A stretch of 41,602 bases of DNA from Herbinix sp. (GTDB lineage: Bacteria; Bacillota; Clostridia; Lachnospirales; Lachnospiraceae), in the NCBI GenBank assembly GCA_029239235.1, contig JAQZBD010000023.1, positions 1 to 41,602 of the forward strand. The letters are read 5' to 3'. Position numbers and translations under genes: made by a program. The notes beneath the pieces were generated by a model that worked only from the letters and a program-made list of their open reading frames with translations, did not search any database and was not told where the DNA came from. Below, in pieces: positions 26,376 to 35,399 of this stretch. Each line of letters opens with the position of its first letter. Within the stretch, counting starts at the first letter, position 1.

Positions 26376-28478
26376 ATGTCAAAAAGTTTATATATTGCAG
26401 AGAAACCAAGTGTTGCAAATGAGTTTGCTAAGGCTTTAAAAATATCGGGCAAGAAGCAGAATGGTTATATTGAATCGGAGGAAGCCATTGTTACATGGTG
26501 CGTAGGTCATCTCGTTACGATGAGTTATCCCGAGGAATATGATCCGGCACTGAAAAAATGGAGCATGGAAACGCTGCCGTTTCTCCCAGGGAAATATAAA
26601 TATCAAGTCATAGATAATGTAAAAAAACAATTTAATATTGTAAAGGAACTATTAAATCGTAAGGAGGTTGATACGATTTATGTCTGTACTGACTCCGGGC
26701 GAGAAGGAGAGTATATTTACCGACTGGTTGACCAGGAGGCAAAGGTTCCGCAGTCCAAAGTTCGTAAGCGTGTTTGGATTGATTCGCAGACAGAGGAAGA
26801 GATTCTCAGAGGAATCCGTGAGGCAAAGCCCCTATCTTCCTATGATAATTTGTCAAATGCAGCTTATCTTCGTGCCCAGGAAGATTATTTGATGGGAATA
26901 AACTTCTCAAGAATATTAACACTTAAGTATGGTAACGAGGTGCAAAGGCTCCTTCAGTCGCAGAAGTGGACAGCGATTTCAGTTGGACGAGTTATGACCT
27001 GTGTCCTTGGAATGGTGGTAAGAAGAGAACGAGAGGTCAGAAGCTTTGTGAAGACACCGTTCTACCGGGTTTTAAGTGGAATTCAAGCAGAGGATAAGGA
27101 ATTTAGCGCAGAGTTTCGAGCTGTGGAAGGTTCAAACTATTATAATTCCAGATTATTATATAAAGAAAATGGTTTTTCTGAAAAAACCTCTGCGGTAAAA
27201 ATGATTACAGAGTTAACTGAGGGCTTTCCTGAAATGAATGATGATGGTTCCTGGACGTCAAAGTGGTCACAGGAACAGCCGGACAGACTTCTGGCAGAGA
27301 TCAGTCATATGGAGAAAAAGAAGGAAACCAAAAATCCACCCTTACTATATAATTTGGCAGAATTACAAAATGACTGTTCCAGAATGTTTAAGATCAGCCC
27401 GGATGAAACCTTAAAGATAACTCAGGAGCTATATGAAAAAAAGATGGTTACCTATCCAAGAACGGATGCGAGAGTATTATCAACGGCGGTTGCTAAAGAA
27501 ATCTATAAGAATATCAAGGGGCTACAGGGTCTGAATCAATTCTCCGGCTTTGTGGCAGAGATACTGGAGCAGGGCAGCTATAAGAATATTGCAAAAACCA
27601 GGTATGTGAATGACAGCCAGATTACCGATCACTACGCTATCGTTCCTACGGGACAAGGCTTAAATGCGCTTGGGTCCTTAACTCCTACCGCACATAAGGT
27701 ATATAACACCATTGTGAAACGATTTCTAAGTATCTTTTTCCCGGCTGCAGAATATCGCAAGGTTTCTATCGTTGTAAAGATCAGCGGAGAAAGCTTCTTT
27801 GCCTCCTTCCGTGTATTGGAAAAGGAGGGGTACCTAAAGATTGTGGGTACACCGGGTGATAAATCAGCACAGAGCAGTGCTGACAAAGAGAAGGGAAAAG
27901 GTGAAACCGAAGCGGAGGATGGAGACAATCAGGAAGAGGACAGCTCAGATGGCTCCTTACTTCAGATTATTAATAATCTAAAGAAGGGTATGAAACTACC
28001 AGTGAATCAACTGACGATTAAGGAAGGGGAAACTGCTCCACCGAAAAGATACAATTCAGGTGCTCTAATTCTTGCAATGGAGAATGCGGGTCAGCTGATT
28101 GAGGATGAGGAGTTACGAGCACAGATTAAGGGAAGCGGTATCGGAACCAGTGCGACCAGAGCGGAAATCCTAAACAAATTAGTAAATATTACATACCTTA
28201 ACTTAAACAAAAAGACTCAGATTATTACACCAACCTTACTCGGAGAACTTATTTATGATGTGGTAAATACATCCATCAAATCCTTGTTAAATGCAGAACT
28301 GACAGCCAGCTGGGAAAAGGGATTAACCTATGTAGCAGATGGACAGATTACAAAGGAGGAGTATACCCAGAAATTAGACTCCTTTGTAGCAAAAATGGTT
28401 TTGGGAGTAAAGCAGCTAAATAACCACTCTGCCTTAGCTAGATACTACAGTGAGGTTGTTCCTTTTTATAAGAAGTAG
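26376..28478 (+). CDS. topB: DNA topoisomerase III
   Basis: This type IA topoisomerase relaxes and decatenates DNA by single-strand passage. The Toprim domain starts at the N-terminus (LYIAEKPSVANEFA, then TDSGREGEYIYRLV in place of the more common TDADREGE). The active tyrosine is in KMVTYPRTDAR, and GIGTSATRAEIL is typical of the family. A Glu/Asp/Ser-rich insert lies at about 490-520. There is no C-terminal zinc ribbon within the 700 residues. The ribosome site before ATG 26376 is weak, but no better start exists. TATAAT at 26335-26340 may be its -10. Confidence 0.93.
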   Translation: MSKSLYIAEKPSVANEFAKALKISGKKQNGYIESEEAIVTWCVGHLVTMSYPEEYDPALKKWSMETLPFLPGKYKYQVIDNVKKQFNIVKELLNRKEVDTIYVCTDSGREGEYIYRLVDQEAKVPQSKVRKRVWIDSQTEEEILRGIREAKPLSSYDNLSNAAYLRAQEDYLMGINFSRILTLKYGNEVQRLLQSQKWTAISVGRVMTCVLGMVVRREREVRSFVKTPFYRVLSGIQAEDKEFSAEFRAVEGSNYYNSRLLYKENGFSEKTSAVKMITELTEGFPEMNDDGSWTSKWSQEQPDRLLAEISHMEKKKETKNPPLLYNLAELQNDCSRMFKISPDETLKITQELYEKKMVTYPRTDARVLSTAVAKEIYKNIKGLQGLNQFSGFVAEILEQGSYKNIAKTRYVNDSQITDHYAIVPTGQGLNALGSLTPTAHKVYNTIVKRFLSIFFPAAEYRKVSIVVKISGESFFASFRVLEKEGYLKIVGTPGDKSAQSSADKEKGKGETEAEDGDNQEEDSSDGSLLQIINNLKKGMKLPVNQLTIKEGETAPPKRYNSGALILAMENAGQLIEDEELRAQIKGSGIGTSATRAEILNKLVNITYLNLNKKTQIITPTLLGELIYDVVNTSIKSLLNAELTASWEKGLTYVADGQITKEEYTQKLDSFVAKMVLGVKQLNNHSALARYYSEVVPFYKK

Positions 28479-28844
28479 GCGGCATCCGAAATGGATTAAT
28501 AACGTAAAAAACTATAAAGCAAAAATACGATAAACGCAAAAAAAATACGAAATACCATAAAACACAAAATACCATTAAAACACAAAATCAAGCTGAGATA
28601 ATATAGAAAGCAAAGCACCATAGGAACTATTAATAGGTTGACTATCATAAATTGGTATGATAACATATCTGTGACACAGAAAAATGATCATAACATTAAA
28701 TTACTGTGATCGTGAGTAACATTAGGAGGTGAAGCACATAGAATAAAACTATAACAAATGTAACCCATTAACAAGGTCAACCCAAGACCGGTTTAACAGA
28801 AATGTTAGAAAAGAAGCTGTAACTCAGCTTGTTTTCAAAGATTA
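28479..28844 (+). other. AT-rich leader/intergenic region before the glmS ribozyme
   Basis: About 365 bases with no gene. It contains a short imperfect direct repeat (TACCATAAAACACAAAA near 28555, TACCATTAAAACACAAAA just after), the promoter at 28638-28666, and a full AGGAGGTGA at 28724-28732 that is not followed by a usable ORF. Confidence 0.5.
28638..28666 (+). promoter_or_regulatory. Sigma-A promoter of the glmS transcript
   Basis: TTGACT (28638-28643), 17 bases, TAACAT (28661-28666). It would place about 170 bases before the ribozyme cleavage site. Confidence 0.6.
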
Positions 28845-28992
28845 GCGCCATGCACCTCCATTGGGCGAAGTGATTTGGAGGTTAACGAGGCAGAGAGTTA
28901 TCGAAATATTCGGCGGATGCTCTCTCGTGTACTTAGACACGTGATATGACGATAAAACGATAGGCAACTATTATACAAAAGCGTCATAGCTA
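28845..28992 (+). ncRNA. glmS ribozyme
   Basis: This self-cleaving riboswitch uses glucosamine-6-phosphate as cofactor and leads to decay of glmS mRNA. The conserved core is plain: AGCGCC at the 5' end (cleavage before G28845), stem P1 (ACCTCCA with TGGAGGT), TAACGAGG, TTATCGAA, and CGGCGGATGC. CGTGT/ACACG and TATGACG (28945-28951) with CGTCATA (28982-28988) form the 3' support stems. The 3' limit is approximate. It lies 378 bases before the glmS gene. Confidence 0.93.
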
Positions 28993-29001
28993 AGAGATGT
29001 A

Positions 29002-29067
29002 ATGAATTAGAGGCAATTCTCCTCATAAGCGAATGAGATTAATTGCTTTGAGAATTCATACCTTTTT
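29002..29067 (+). terminator. Terminator-like hairpin between ribozyme and glmS
   Basis: ATGAATT (29002-29008) pairs with AATTCAT (29053-29059), AGGCAATT with AATTGCTT, and CTCAT with ATGAG, forming one long stem followed by CCTTTTTAAC. If it works, many transcripts end before glmS. Confidence 0.6.
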
Positions 29068-29369
29068 AACAGTTGGCACGAAGGAAATATCATTAGTTAC
29101 AATTTATTTTATGAGTCATGATGTTGACTTTCAGCCATGATAAATAATTCCTGTGATTTTATATGAATATTGGAGTAATGAACCTCATTTCTGACCAAAG
29201 ATAATGGAAGGTTAATTAGAAAAAGGGCTGTAAGGAGCCTTATTAAAGTGCGTACAGGAATTAAAAAGAGTGAATTTATATCGTTATGCTTATAAAAGTA
29301 ACCATAGGTTGAAAGAGGAATCTTTCATTTTATTTAGTATGCCGCCAGGCGGCAGATGGAGGTAATATT
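29068..29369 (+). other. glmS 5' leader, distal part
   Basis: About 300 bases with no gene and no named RNA. TGCCGC-CAG-GCGGCA (29340-29354) is a small GC-rich hairpin placed 3 bases before the GGAGG of glmS (29358-29362). A separate promoter in this stretch is not convincing. Confidence 0.45.
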
Positions 29370-31199
29370 ATGTGTGGAATAGTTGGATATATAGGAAAAG
29401 AACAGGCAGCACCACTTTTATTAGAAGGACTTTCAAAACTGGAATATAGAGGTTATGATTCCGCAGGTCTTGCGATTCATAATGGCACAGATGTTGAGAT
29501 ATCAAAATGTAAGGGGAGATTAAAGGTTCTTAGTGACTTAACAGAGGGTGGAGCTGCGATGCAGGGTTCCCTTGGTATCGGGCACACCAGATGGGCAACT
29601 CACGGAGCCCCTTCGGATACAAATTCACATCCTCATATTAATGCAAACTCATCCATTGCTGTTGTTCATAATGGAATCATAGAGAACTATTTAAAGATTA
29701 AGAACCGCTTATTAGAAAAGGGCTATGAGTTCCAAAGCCAGACAGATACAGAAGTAGTAGTACAGCTTTTGGACTCCTATTACAAGGGAGATGCCCTTGC
29801 GGCAATTGCGAAAGTAATGACAAAACTGGATGGCTCCTATGCACTTGGTATCGTATTCAAGGATCGCCCGGAAGAGCTGTTTGCAGTGCGTAAAGATAGT
29901 CCGTTGATTGTAGGTGTTTCAGAGACAGGTAAATTTATTGCCTCCGATGTACCGGCTATCTTAAAGCAGACCAGAGATGTATATTACCTTGAGAATGGTG
30001 AAATTGTCCGCCTCACAAGAAATGAAGTGAATTTCTATAATTCAGATCTGGAGCCGATTGAAAAAGAAATGAAGACGGTTCAGTGGGATATTTCAGCTGC
30101 AGAAAAGGGTGGCTATAAGCATTTTATGCTAAAAGAAATCCACGAACAACCAAAGGCAGTTCGTGATACAATAAATCCAAGAATTCGCAATAATGATATC
30201 GTAATAGATGAGTTGAACATGAGTGAGGAAGATATCAAGAATCTGAAGAAAATCTTTATCGTAGCTTGCGGTTCTGCTTATCATGTAGGTATGACAGGAA
30301 AATATGTAATTGAAGATTTAGCAAGAATTCCGGTAGAAGTGGATATGGCTTCCGAATTTCGTTACAGGAACCCTATCTTAGAGGAGGGAACCCTAACCAT
30401 TATTATCAGCCAATCCGGTGAAACAGCGGATTCTCTGGCAGCACTGAGAGAAGCGAAGGAGAAGGGCGTTAAGGTACTGGGTATTATAAATGTTGTAGGC
30501 AGCTCGATTGCCAGAGAGGCTGATAATGTAATGTATACCTGGGCTGGACCTGAGATTGCGGTTGCTACAACGAAAGCTTACTCCACTCAGCTTGCGGCTA
30601 TGTATCTGTTAGCAATGCATTTTGCAAAAGTACGAGGAACCATCTCCGGTGAACAATTTGATCATATGCTACAGGATTTACGCAGGATTCCGGATCAGAT
30701 TCAAAGCATTCTGGATAATGGGGTATCAAAGCTTCAATACATTGCATCGCATTATGTAGCAGTGAAGGATAGCTTTTTCATTGGAAGAGGCGTTGACTAT
30801 ACCACAGCGCTGGAAGGCTCCCTGAAACTGAAAGAAATATCTTATATTCATTCCGAGGCATTTCCGGCAGGTGAATTAAAGCATGGGCCGATTGCTTTAA
30901 TTGAAGAAGGTACTTTGGTTGCAGCTCTGCTCACCCAGGAGGACTTATATAAGAAAACCATCAGCAATATGGTAGAAGTTCAGTCAAGAGGTGCAAGAGT
31001 ATTGGCGATTACCAATGAAGGAAATGAAGAAGCAGCTAAGGTATCGGAGATGGCAATCTATATTCCGAACACCGATAAGCATTTCACAACCTCATTATCC
31101 GTTATTCCATTGCAATTACTTTCCTATTATGTTGCAGTTGGAAAAGGATTTGATGTAGATAAGCCAAGAAATCTTGCAAAATCTGTTACGGTTGAGTAA
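29370..31199 (+). CDS. glmS: Glutamine-fructose-6-phosphate aminotransferase (isomerising)
   Basis: GlmS makes glucosamine-6-phosphate from fructose-6-phosphate and glutamine, the entry to peptidoglycan amino sugars. The glutaminase nucleophile is the Cys after Met (MCGIVGYIGKE). GHTRWATHG and HNGIIENY belong to the same N-terminal domain; two SIS sugar-isomerase domains follow, with ISQSGETADSLAALREAK and the ending NLAKSVTVE. Length is 609 residues. GGAGG lies 7 bases before ATG 29370. Expression is governed by the ribozyme at 28845-28992. Confidence 0.97.
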   Translation: MCGIVGYIGKEQAAPLLLEGLSKLEYRGYDSAGLAIHNGTDVEISKCKGRLKVLSDLTEGGAAMQGSLGIGHTRWATHGAPSDTNSHPHINANSSIAVVHNGIIENYLKIKNRLLEKGYEFQSQTDTEVVVQLLDSYYKGDALAAIAKVMTKLDGSYALGIVFKDRPEELFAVRKDSPLIVGVSETGKFIASDVPAILKQTRDVYYLENGEIVRLTRNEVNFYNSDLEPIEKEMKTVQWDISAAEKGGYKHFMLKEIHEQPKAVRDTINPRIRNNDIVIDELNMSEEDIKNLKKIFIVACGSAYHVGMTGKYVIEDLARIPVEVDMASEFRYRNPILEEGTLTIIISQSGETADSLAALREAKEKGVKVLGIINVVGSSIAREADNVMYTWAGPEIAVATTKAYSTQLAAMYLLAMHFAKVRGTISGEQFDHMLQDLRRIPDQIQSILDNGVSKLQYIASHYVAVKDSFFIGRGVDYTTALEGSLKLKEISYIHSEAFPAGELKHGPIALIEEGTLVAALLTQEDLYKKTISNMVEVQSRGARVLAITNEGNEEAAKVSEMAIYIPNTDKHFTTSLSVIPLQLLSYYVAVGKGFDVDKPRNLAKSVTVE

Positions 31200-31297
31200 G
31201 CGTGAGACGTTATCATTATGATAAATATGATTATTGATTTAAATTTGTTTAGGAATAAGTAATTAGCTTAATTCAAGTGAGTTGAAATATTATGATG

Positions 31298-31338
31298 ATG
31301 GTATATCAGAATTGAATTTCTGGTATACCATTGTTTTT
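31298..31338 (+). terminator. Intrinsic terminator after glmS
   Basis: A 14-base stem (31298-31311 with 31318-31331, one G-U), followed by TGTTTTT. Confidence 0.8.
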
Positions 31339-31689
31339 AGAATTTGTATCATTAGTTATTGAGCCTATCTTAATAATACTATTGTGAATCTGTATTCATA
31401 TATATCTATTTGGACTTGCCTTGCCATTTCATGAATTGTCTGAAAAGATAGCAATTCATAGATGCCAGATCTGCGCCATCTGGATAGATATACACATATT
31501 TAGTGCGTCAGTATAAAGAAGACTTTTGACCTTCGAATCAAAATTACGAAATGTCTACAAAGTAAAAAGTGGATATATGGATTGAAATTAAGAAGGATTC
31601 AATGTAGAATAGTAACGAGTCTGTAAATACTTGTGAATACATATATTTTTACATAGTGTAAATAATTATAATAAGTTGGAGGAATGAGG
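31339..31689 (+). other. Intergenic region glmS / beta-helix gene
   Basis: It holds a small hairpin (CCAGAT with ATCTGG, about 31465-31483), repeat copy B at 31498-31543, and a short inverted repeat TTTACA-TAG-TGTAAA at 31648-31662 near the next gene. No clear promoter could be fixed. Confidence 0.45.
31498..31543 (+). repeat. Dispersed intergenic repeat, copy B
   Basis: Matches copy A (5581-5626) at 37 of 46 positions without gaps. Here the right end is a near-palindrome, TTTTGA-CCTTCGAA-TCAAAA. It is in the same orientation as copy A relative to the window and lies in a gap between genes. Confidence 0.6.
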
Positions 31690-32367
31690 ATGTCAGAACA
31701 TCTAATGATTAGATCACTGTTTGACTTAAAGGAGACAATTGCTGCCGATATTTTTAGCAGCTGTATCTACCCCTGGGAGGTTCTGGGCAAGATTAAGAAC
31801 GAAATTATTCGCATTGGTAATGCTCTATCCTCTGAGGAATATGAAAAGAAAGGTGAAGATGTCTGGATTGCAAAATCAGCTAAGGTGGCGCCAACAGCTT
31901 CCATCACCGGACCGGCAATTATCGGTAAGGATGCTGAGGTCAGACATTGTGCATTTATCAGGGGCAGCGCCATCGTTGGAGAAGGTGCAGTGGTAGGAAA
32001 TTCAACGGAGCTGAAAAATGTTATCCTTTTTAATAAGGTGCAGGTACCGCATTACAATTATGTGGGAGATTCCATTCTGGGATATAAAGCACATATGGGA
32101 GCAGGATCAATCACTTCAAACGTAAAATCAGACAAATCACTGGTAATTGTTAATTCCGGTGACCTAAAGATAGAAACCGGGTTAAAGAAATTCGGAGCTA
32201 TCCTCGGTGATTATGTGGAGGTTGGCTGCAATAGTGTATTAAATCCGGGTACTGTCATTGGACGAAGCGCAAATGTTTATCCACTTTCCTGTGTAAGAGG
32301 CTATGTGGCTGAAGCCAGTATTTATAAAAAAGCAGGTGAAGTCGTAGCGAAAAACTATGCTATGTAA
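31690..32367 (+). CDS. Left-handed beta-helix protein related to GlmU
   Basis: The 225-residue product consists of a short N-terminal helical part followed from about residue 60 by hexapeptide repeats (IAKSAKVAPTASITGPAIIG, later VGEGAVVGNSTELKNVIL). YVGDSILGYKAHMGAGSITS and FGAILGDYVEVGCNSVLNPG resemble the acetyltransferase half of GlmU-type sugar-nucleotide enzymes, but no nucleotidyltransferase domain is present. It may acetylate an amino sugar or be a structural relative. ATG 31690 lies 7 bases after GGAGG at 31678-31682; ATG 31684 is too close. Position after glmS fits amino-sugar metabolism, but the terminator between them argues for a separate transcript. Confidence 0.8.
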   Translation: MSEHLMIRSLFDLKETIAADIFSSCIYPWEVLGKIKNEIIRIGNALSSEEYEKKGEDVWIAKSAKVAPTASITGPAIIGKDAEVRHCAFIRGSAIVGEGAVVGNSTELKNVILFNKVQVPHYNYVGDSILGYKAHMGAGSITSNVKSDKSLVIVNSGDLKIETGLKKFGAILGDYVEVGCNSVLNPGTVIGRSANVYPLSCVRGYVAEASIYKKAGEVVAKNYAM

Positions 32368-32450
32368 CTATGTAATGTTACTAACTAGGATTGTAATTAA
32401 CTACGTAATGTTACTAACTATGCTATGTAACAACAATGCTATGTTACATA
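32354..32450 (+). repeat. Overlapping direct and inverted repeats at the gene end
   Basis: ACTATGCTATGTAAC occurs at 32354-32368 and 32417-32431; the first copy holds the last codons and stop of the beta-helix gene. A 22-base unit at 32366-32387 recurs at 32399-32420 with one change. TATGTAACA (32424-32432) pairs with TGTTACATA (32442-32450), followed by ACTTTTATAT, so the block may act as a terminator. Confidence 0.65.
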
Positions 32451-32543
32451 ACTTTTATATATAACCTAAACTACATAAATATATCCCAATGGAATATTAA
32501 GGGACATTAAGGTTCTATTTCCAATAAATAAATAATGAAGCAG

Positions 32544-32595
32544 AACAGCGGATTTGCTATGATTATGATAATTAACATAGGAATTCGCTGTTTTT
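32544..32595 (+). terminator. Intrinsic terminator
   Basis: AACAGCG (32544-32550) pairs with CGCTGTT (32586-32592) and, inward, CTATG with CATAG; five T end the element. Confidence 0.7.
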
Positions 32596-32669
32596 GTGCG
32601 TTAGTATGATACAAAAAAGATACATTCAGGTGAGATAATGATACCATGCGATAAGTTAGGAGGCTTACG

Positions 32670-33329
32670 ATGAGAAAGTACCACATTTTAATTGTAGAGG
32701 ATGAGAAACCAATTTCAAATCTGATAAAACTTAGCCTGACCTCTCATGGTTATCAGTGTGACACCGTATTTGATGGAATGGAAGCGGCAGACAAAATAGA
32801 AGAAAATCGCTATGATTTGATTTTACTGGATATCATGCTGCCGAAAGTAGATGGATATGAATTACTGGAATACATCAAACCTTATCAGACTCCGGTAATT
32901 TTTATCACTGCGAAGGGAAAATTAGAGGATAAGGTGAAGGGTCTGCGCTTAGGAGCAGAAGACTACATCACAAAACCCTTTGAACTGCTGGAGTTGCTTG
33001 CCAGAGTGGAGACCGTATTAAGACGCTACAATAAGGCTGAGGATACATATACAATTGAGGACGTTATAATTGATACAATATCTATGCTGGTAAAAAGAGA
33101 AGAGCAGGAGATTTCATTAACTCAGAAGGAGTTTAATTTACTTCTCTTATTTGCAGAGAATAGAAACCAGGCTTTGTTTCGGGAACAAATCTATGAACGG
33201 GTTTGGGGTGGTGAATACATAGGCGATAGTAGAACTGTAGATCTTCATGTGCAGAGGCTAAAAAAGAAATTGGGTTGGGACAAACAAATTGTAGCTGTTC
33301 ATAAAGTGGGATATCGTTTGGAGGTATAA
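32670..33329 (+). CDS. OmpR/PhoB-family response regulator
   Basis: The 219-residue protein has a receiver domain (residues 1-118) with the acidic pocket VEDE, phosphoacceptor D54 in LILLDIMLPKVDGYE, T in FITAKG and K in ITKPFE, followed by a winged-helix DNA-binding domain ending in SRTVDLHVQRLKKKLG and VGYRLEV. It is the first gene of an operon whose next gene is the sensor kinase, starting directly after its stop. AGGAGG precedes ATG 32670 by 7 bases. Target genes are unknown. Confidence 0.93.
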   Translation: MRKYHILIVEDEKPISNLIKLSLTSHGYQCDTVFDGMEAADKIEENRYDLILLDIMLPKVDGYELLEYIKPYQTPVIFITAKGKLEDKVKGLRLGAEDYITKPFELLELLARVETVLRRYNKAEDTYTIEDVIIDTISMLVKREEQEISLTQKEFNLLLLFAENRNQALFREQIYERVWGGEYIGDSRTVDLHVQRLKKKLGWDKQIVAVHKVGYRLEV

Positions 33330-34739
33330 ATGAGATTTGGAGTAAAAATATTTATGAGTACCTTGCTGATTGTCCTTTTATCCTTATGTGTAGGCGGAAC
33401 AGCAATGATTGCATTGTCTTTTACTAAGTCGGTTGCTGCGGAGGAGGAGCTGGTCCAAAAGGATAATCGAATGATTAGAGCGGAGATAACCGCCCTGGTT
33501 CGAAATTATAATAGGAGCATGTACAGCAATGAGCAGGAGGTGCTTAGTAGTATTATAAATACACTGGAGCAGAACTGGAAAGCAGAGAACAAGCAGTATC
33601 GTATCCAAGATGAGAAGGGCATTGCCATAGCAGAGAATATGACCGATGTAGACTTTGCTCCACTTGATATCGCGAAGGCGAATCGTTTGTCCTATAAAAT
33701 TTACAAGAGTAATGGTTTGTACTTTGTGCAAGCAGCAGTAAGGATGGAACTAAATGATTTGACTGTAACAATCGAAAATAGGAATGAAATTACCTCAATT
33801 TATCTTGAGAGAGATGCTCAGATCAAATTATTTCTAAAAATCATGCTTTTCGTAGGTGCTTTGGGTGCTGTTTTAAATTTCATTCTTTCCTGCTGGATTA
33901 CAAAACCGATTGCTGATTTGACAGATGCTTCAAAAGCTATCGCCGAGGGTAATATGAAAATCAGAGTGAGTACTAAATCCGATGATGAGTTTGGAATCCT
34001 TGCAAATCATTTTAATTCCATGGCAGATGCGCTGGAAGAGAAGATCGATGAATTATATGATGCTGCGAGGAGGCAGGAGAATTTTGTGGGTAGCTTTGCC
34101 CATGAGATTAAGACACCATTGACATCAATTATTGGCTACGCTGATTTACTTCGTTCAAGAAAGTTAGAGGAGGAGATTTCCTTTGAGGCAGCCAACTATA
34201 TCTTCCAGGAGGGAAAGCGGCTGGAGAGCTTGTCCATAAAGCTGTTGGAATTAATGGTAGAAGAAAAACTGGAAATGGAAGCAGGAAGAGTACCTCTAAG
34301 ACAACTTGTCGAAGGAGCTCTGGAGGCCTTGAGTATTAGCCTGCGGGAGAAGGGAATTACGGTTCAGCTGGAGGTTGAGGAATTTATAATAAAGGCGGAT
34401 AAGGATTTAATGAAATCCGTAATTATCAATGTGCTTGATAATGCAAGAAAAGCAGTGGATAGTAAAGGGATCATTAAAATCAATGGAGAAGTACTGGGAG
34501 AAGACGTAGTATTGACTATTTCAGATAATGGAAGAGGAATTGCGAAAGAGGATCTGGATAAAATAACAGAAGCTTTTTATATGGCAGATAAATCGCGTGC
34601 CAGATCAGAAGGTGGAGCAGGATTGGGACTCGCCATTTGTACGCGAATCATGCAGATGCACAATGGAGAAATGGCCTTTGAAAGTGAGCTGGGTAAGGGT
34701 ACGAAAGTGACTTTATCCTGGAAAGGAGTGGACTTATGA
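33330..34739 (+). CDS. Membrane sensor histidine kinase
   Basis: This 469-residue kinase partners the regulator just upstream; its ATG follows the TAA with no gap and its GGAGG lies inside the regulator gene. Visible parts are a membrane helix at about 7-30, an extracellular sensor of some 135 residues without a named fold, a second helix at about 167-190, a HAMP domain, the phosphorylated H258 in SFAHEIKTPLTSIIGYADLL, and the ATP-binding domain with NVLDNARKAV, DNGRGI and GLGLAI. It overlaps the next gene by 4 bases (ATGA), so three products are probably made together. Confidence 0.93.
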   Translation: MRFGVKIFMSTLLIVLLSLCVGGTAMIALSFTKSVAAEEELVQKDNRMIRAEITALVRNYNRSMYSNEQEVLSSIINTLEQNWKAENKQYRIQDEKGIAIAENMTDVDFAPLDIAKANRLSYKIYKSNGLYFVQAAVRMELNDLTVTIENRNEITSIYLERDAQIKLFLKIMLFVGALGAVLNFILSCWITKPIADLTDASKAIAEGNMKIRVSTKSDDEFGILANHFNSMADALEEKIDELYDAARRQENFVGSFAHEIKTPLTSIIGYADLLRSRKLEEEISFEAANYIFQEGKRLESLSIKLLELMVEEKLEMEAGRVPLRQLVEGALEALSISLREKGITVQLEVEEFIIKADKDLMKSVIINVLDNARKAVDSKGIIKINGEVLGEDVVLTISDNGRGIAKEDLDKITEAFYMADKSRARSEGGAGLGLAICTRIMQMHNGEMAFESELGKGTKVTLSWKGVDL

Positions 34740-35305
34740 AGTGGGGATGGAGATATCTTTTATATGGTGCAGTAATTGCAGGAATGTTATTGTTAGTTGT
34801 TATTATTCCGGAATTGTATTTCAATATACTAGACAGAAAGATCATTAATGTGGAAACACAGCTTCCAATTGAAGTAATGAATATGAATAATACAGAACCG
34901 GAGATAAACCTGAGTTTGCAGGACAAGATTGACATGTTAAAGGATTCCTCCGGGAATATTGATCGGATCGATCTAAAGATGGGAAATACCTTCAGTCTTT
35001 ATGAGGCCAGAAAACAGTGTTTTAAAGAATTATGTAAAATTCCAGTTTTGAAAATGGATCTCTATGGACCAAGTAAGGATGAAATTGATATTAGCCCCAT
35101 ATTATATATTGATACTAGAACACCTTCTTATGCCGTAGTTGTTTGGTCAGGGACGGTTACAATTAAGGGCATCACATTTCAAATAGCACTGGAAGAGGAG
35201 AATGGGAAGTTAATACAGTTCCAATATTCCGATGGTAATCTGGGAAATGTGGAACAGACGAAGGTTCAGTATGAAGAAGCGTGGAAAACTTATTTGGATT
35301 TATAA
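34736..35305 (+). CDS. Membrane-anchored protein of the two-component operon
   Basis: I do not recognise a family. The 189-residue product has a basic start (MKWGWR), one N-terminal membrane helix (YLLYGAVIAGMLLLVVIIPEL) and a C-terminal domain outside the membrane. Features of that part are IEVMNMNNTEPEINLSLQDKIDML, a stretch around RKQCFKELCK with two Cys, and IKGITFQIALEEENGKLIQFQY, suggesting a mixed alpha/beta fold. The start overlaps the kinase stop (ATGA at 34736-34739), so it is translated with the kinase and may assist signal sensing. That role is inference from position only. Confidence 0.75.
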   Translation: MKWGWRYLLYGAVIAGMLLLVVIIPELYFNILDRKIINVETQLPIEVMNMNNTEPEINLSLQDKIDMLKDSSGNIDRIDLKMGNTFSLYEARKQCFKELCKIPVLKMDLYGPSKDEIDISPILYIDTRTPSYAVVVWSGTVTIKGITFQIALEEENGKLIQFQYSDGNLGNVEQTKVQYEEAWKTYLDL

Positions 35306-35399
35306 ATTTCTGAAATAGGATACAGGTTAGATACATTTCATGGATATAATAATCTCGAAACTTATAAGAGACATAAAATACGACCAAGGAGGAAAAAAG

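Noticed and set aside
28550-28592. A-rich near-repeat as a CRISPR or other array
   Set aside because: There are only two imperfect units of about 18 bases without spacers.
28724-28732. AGGAGGTGA in the glmS leader as the ribosome site of a small gene
   Set aside because: No ATG, GTG or TTG at proper spacing opens a frame of useful length.
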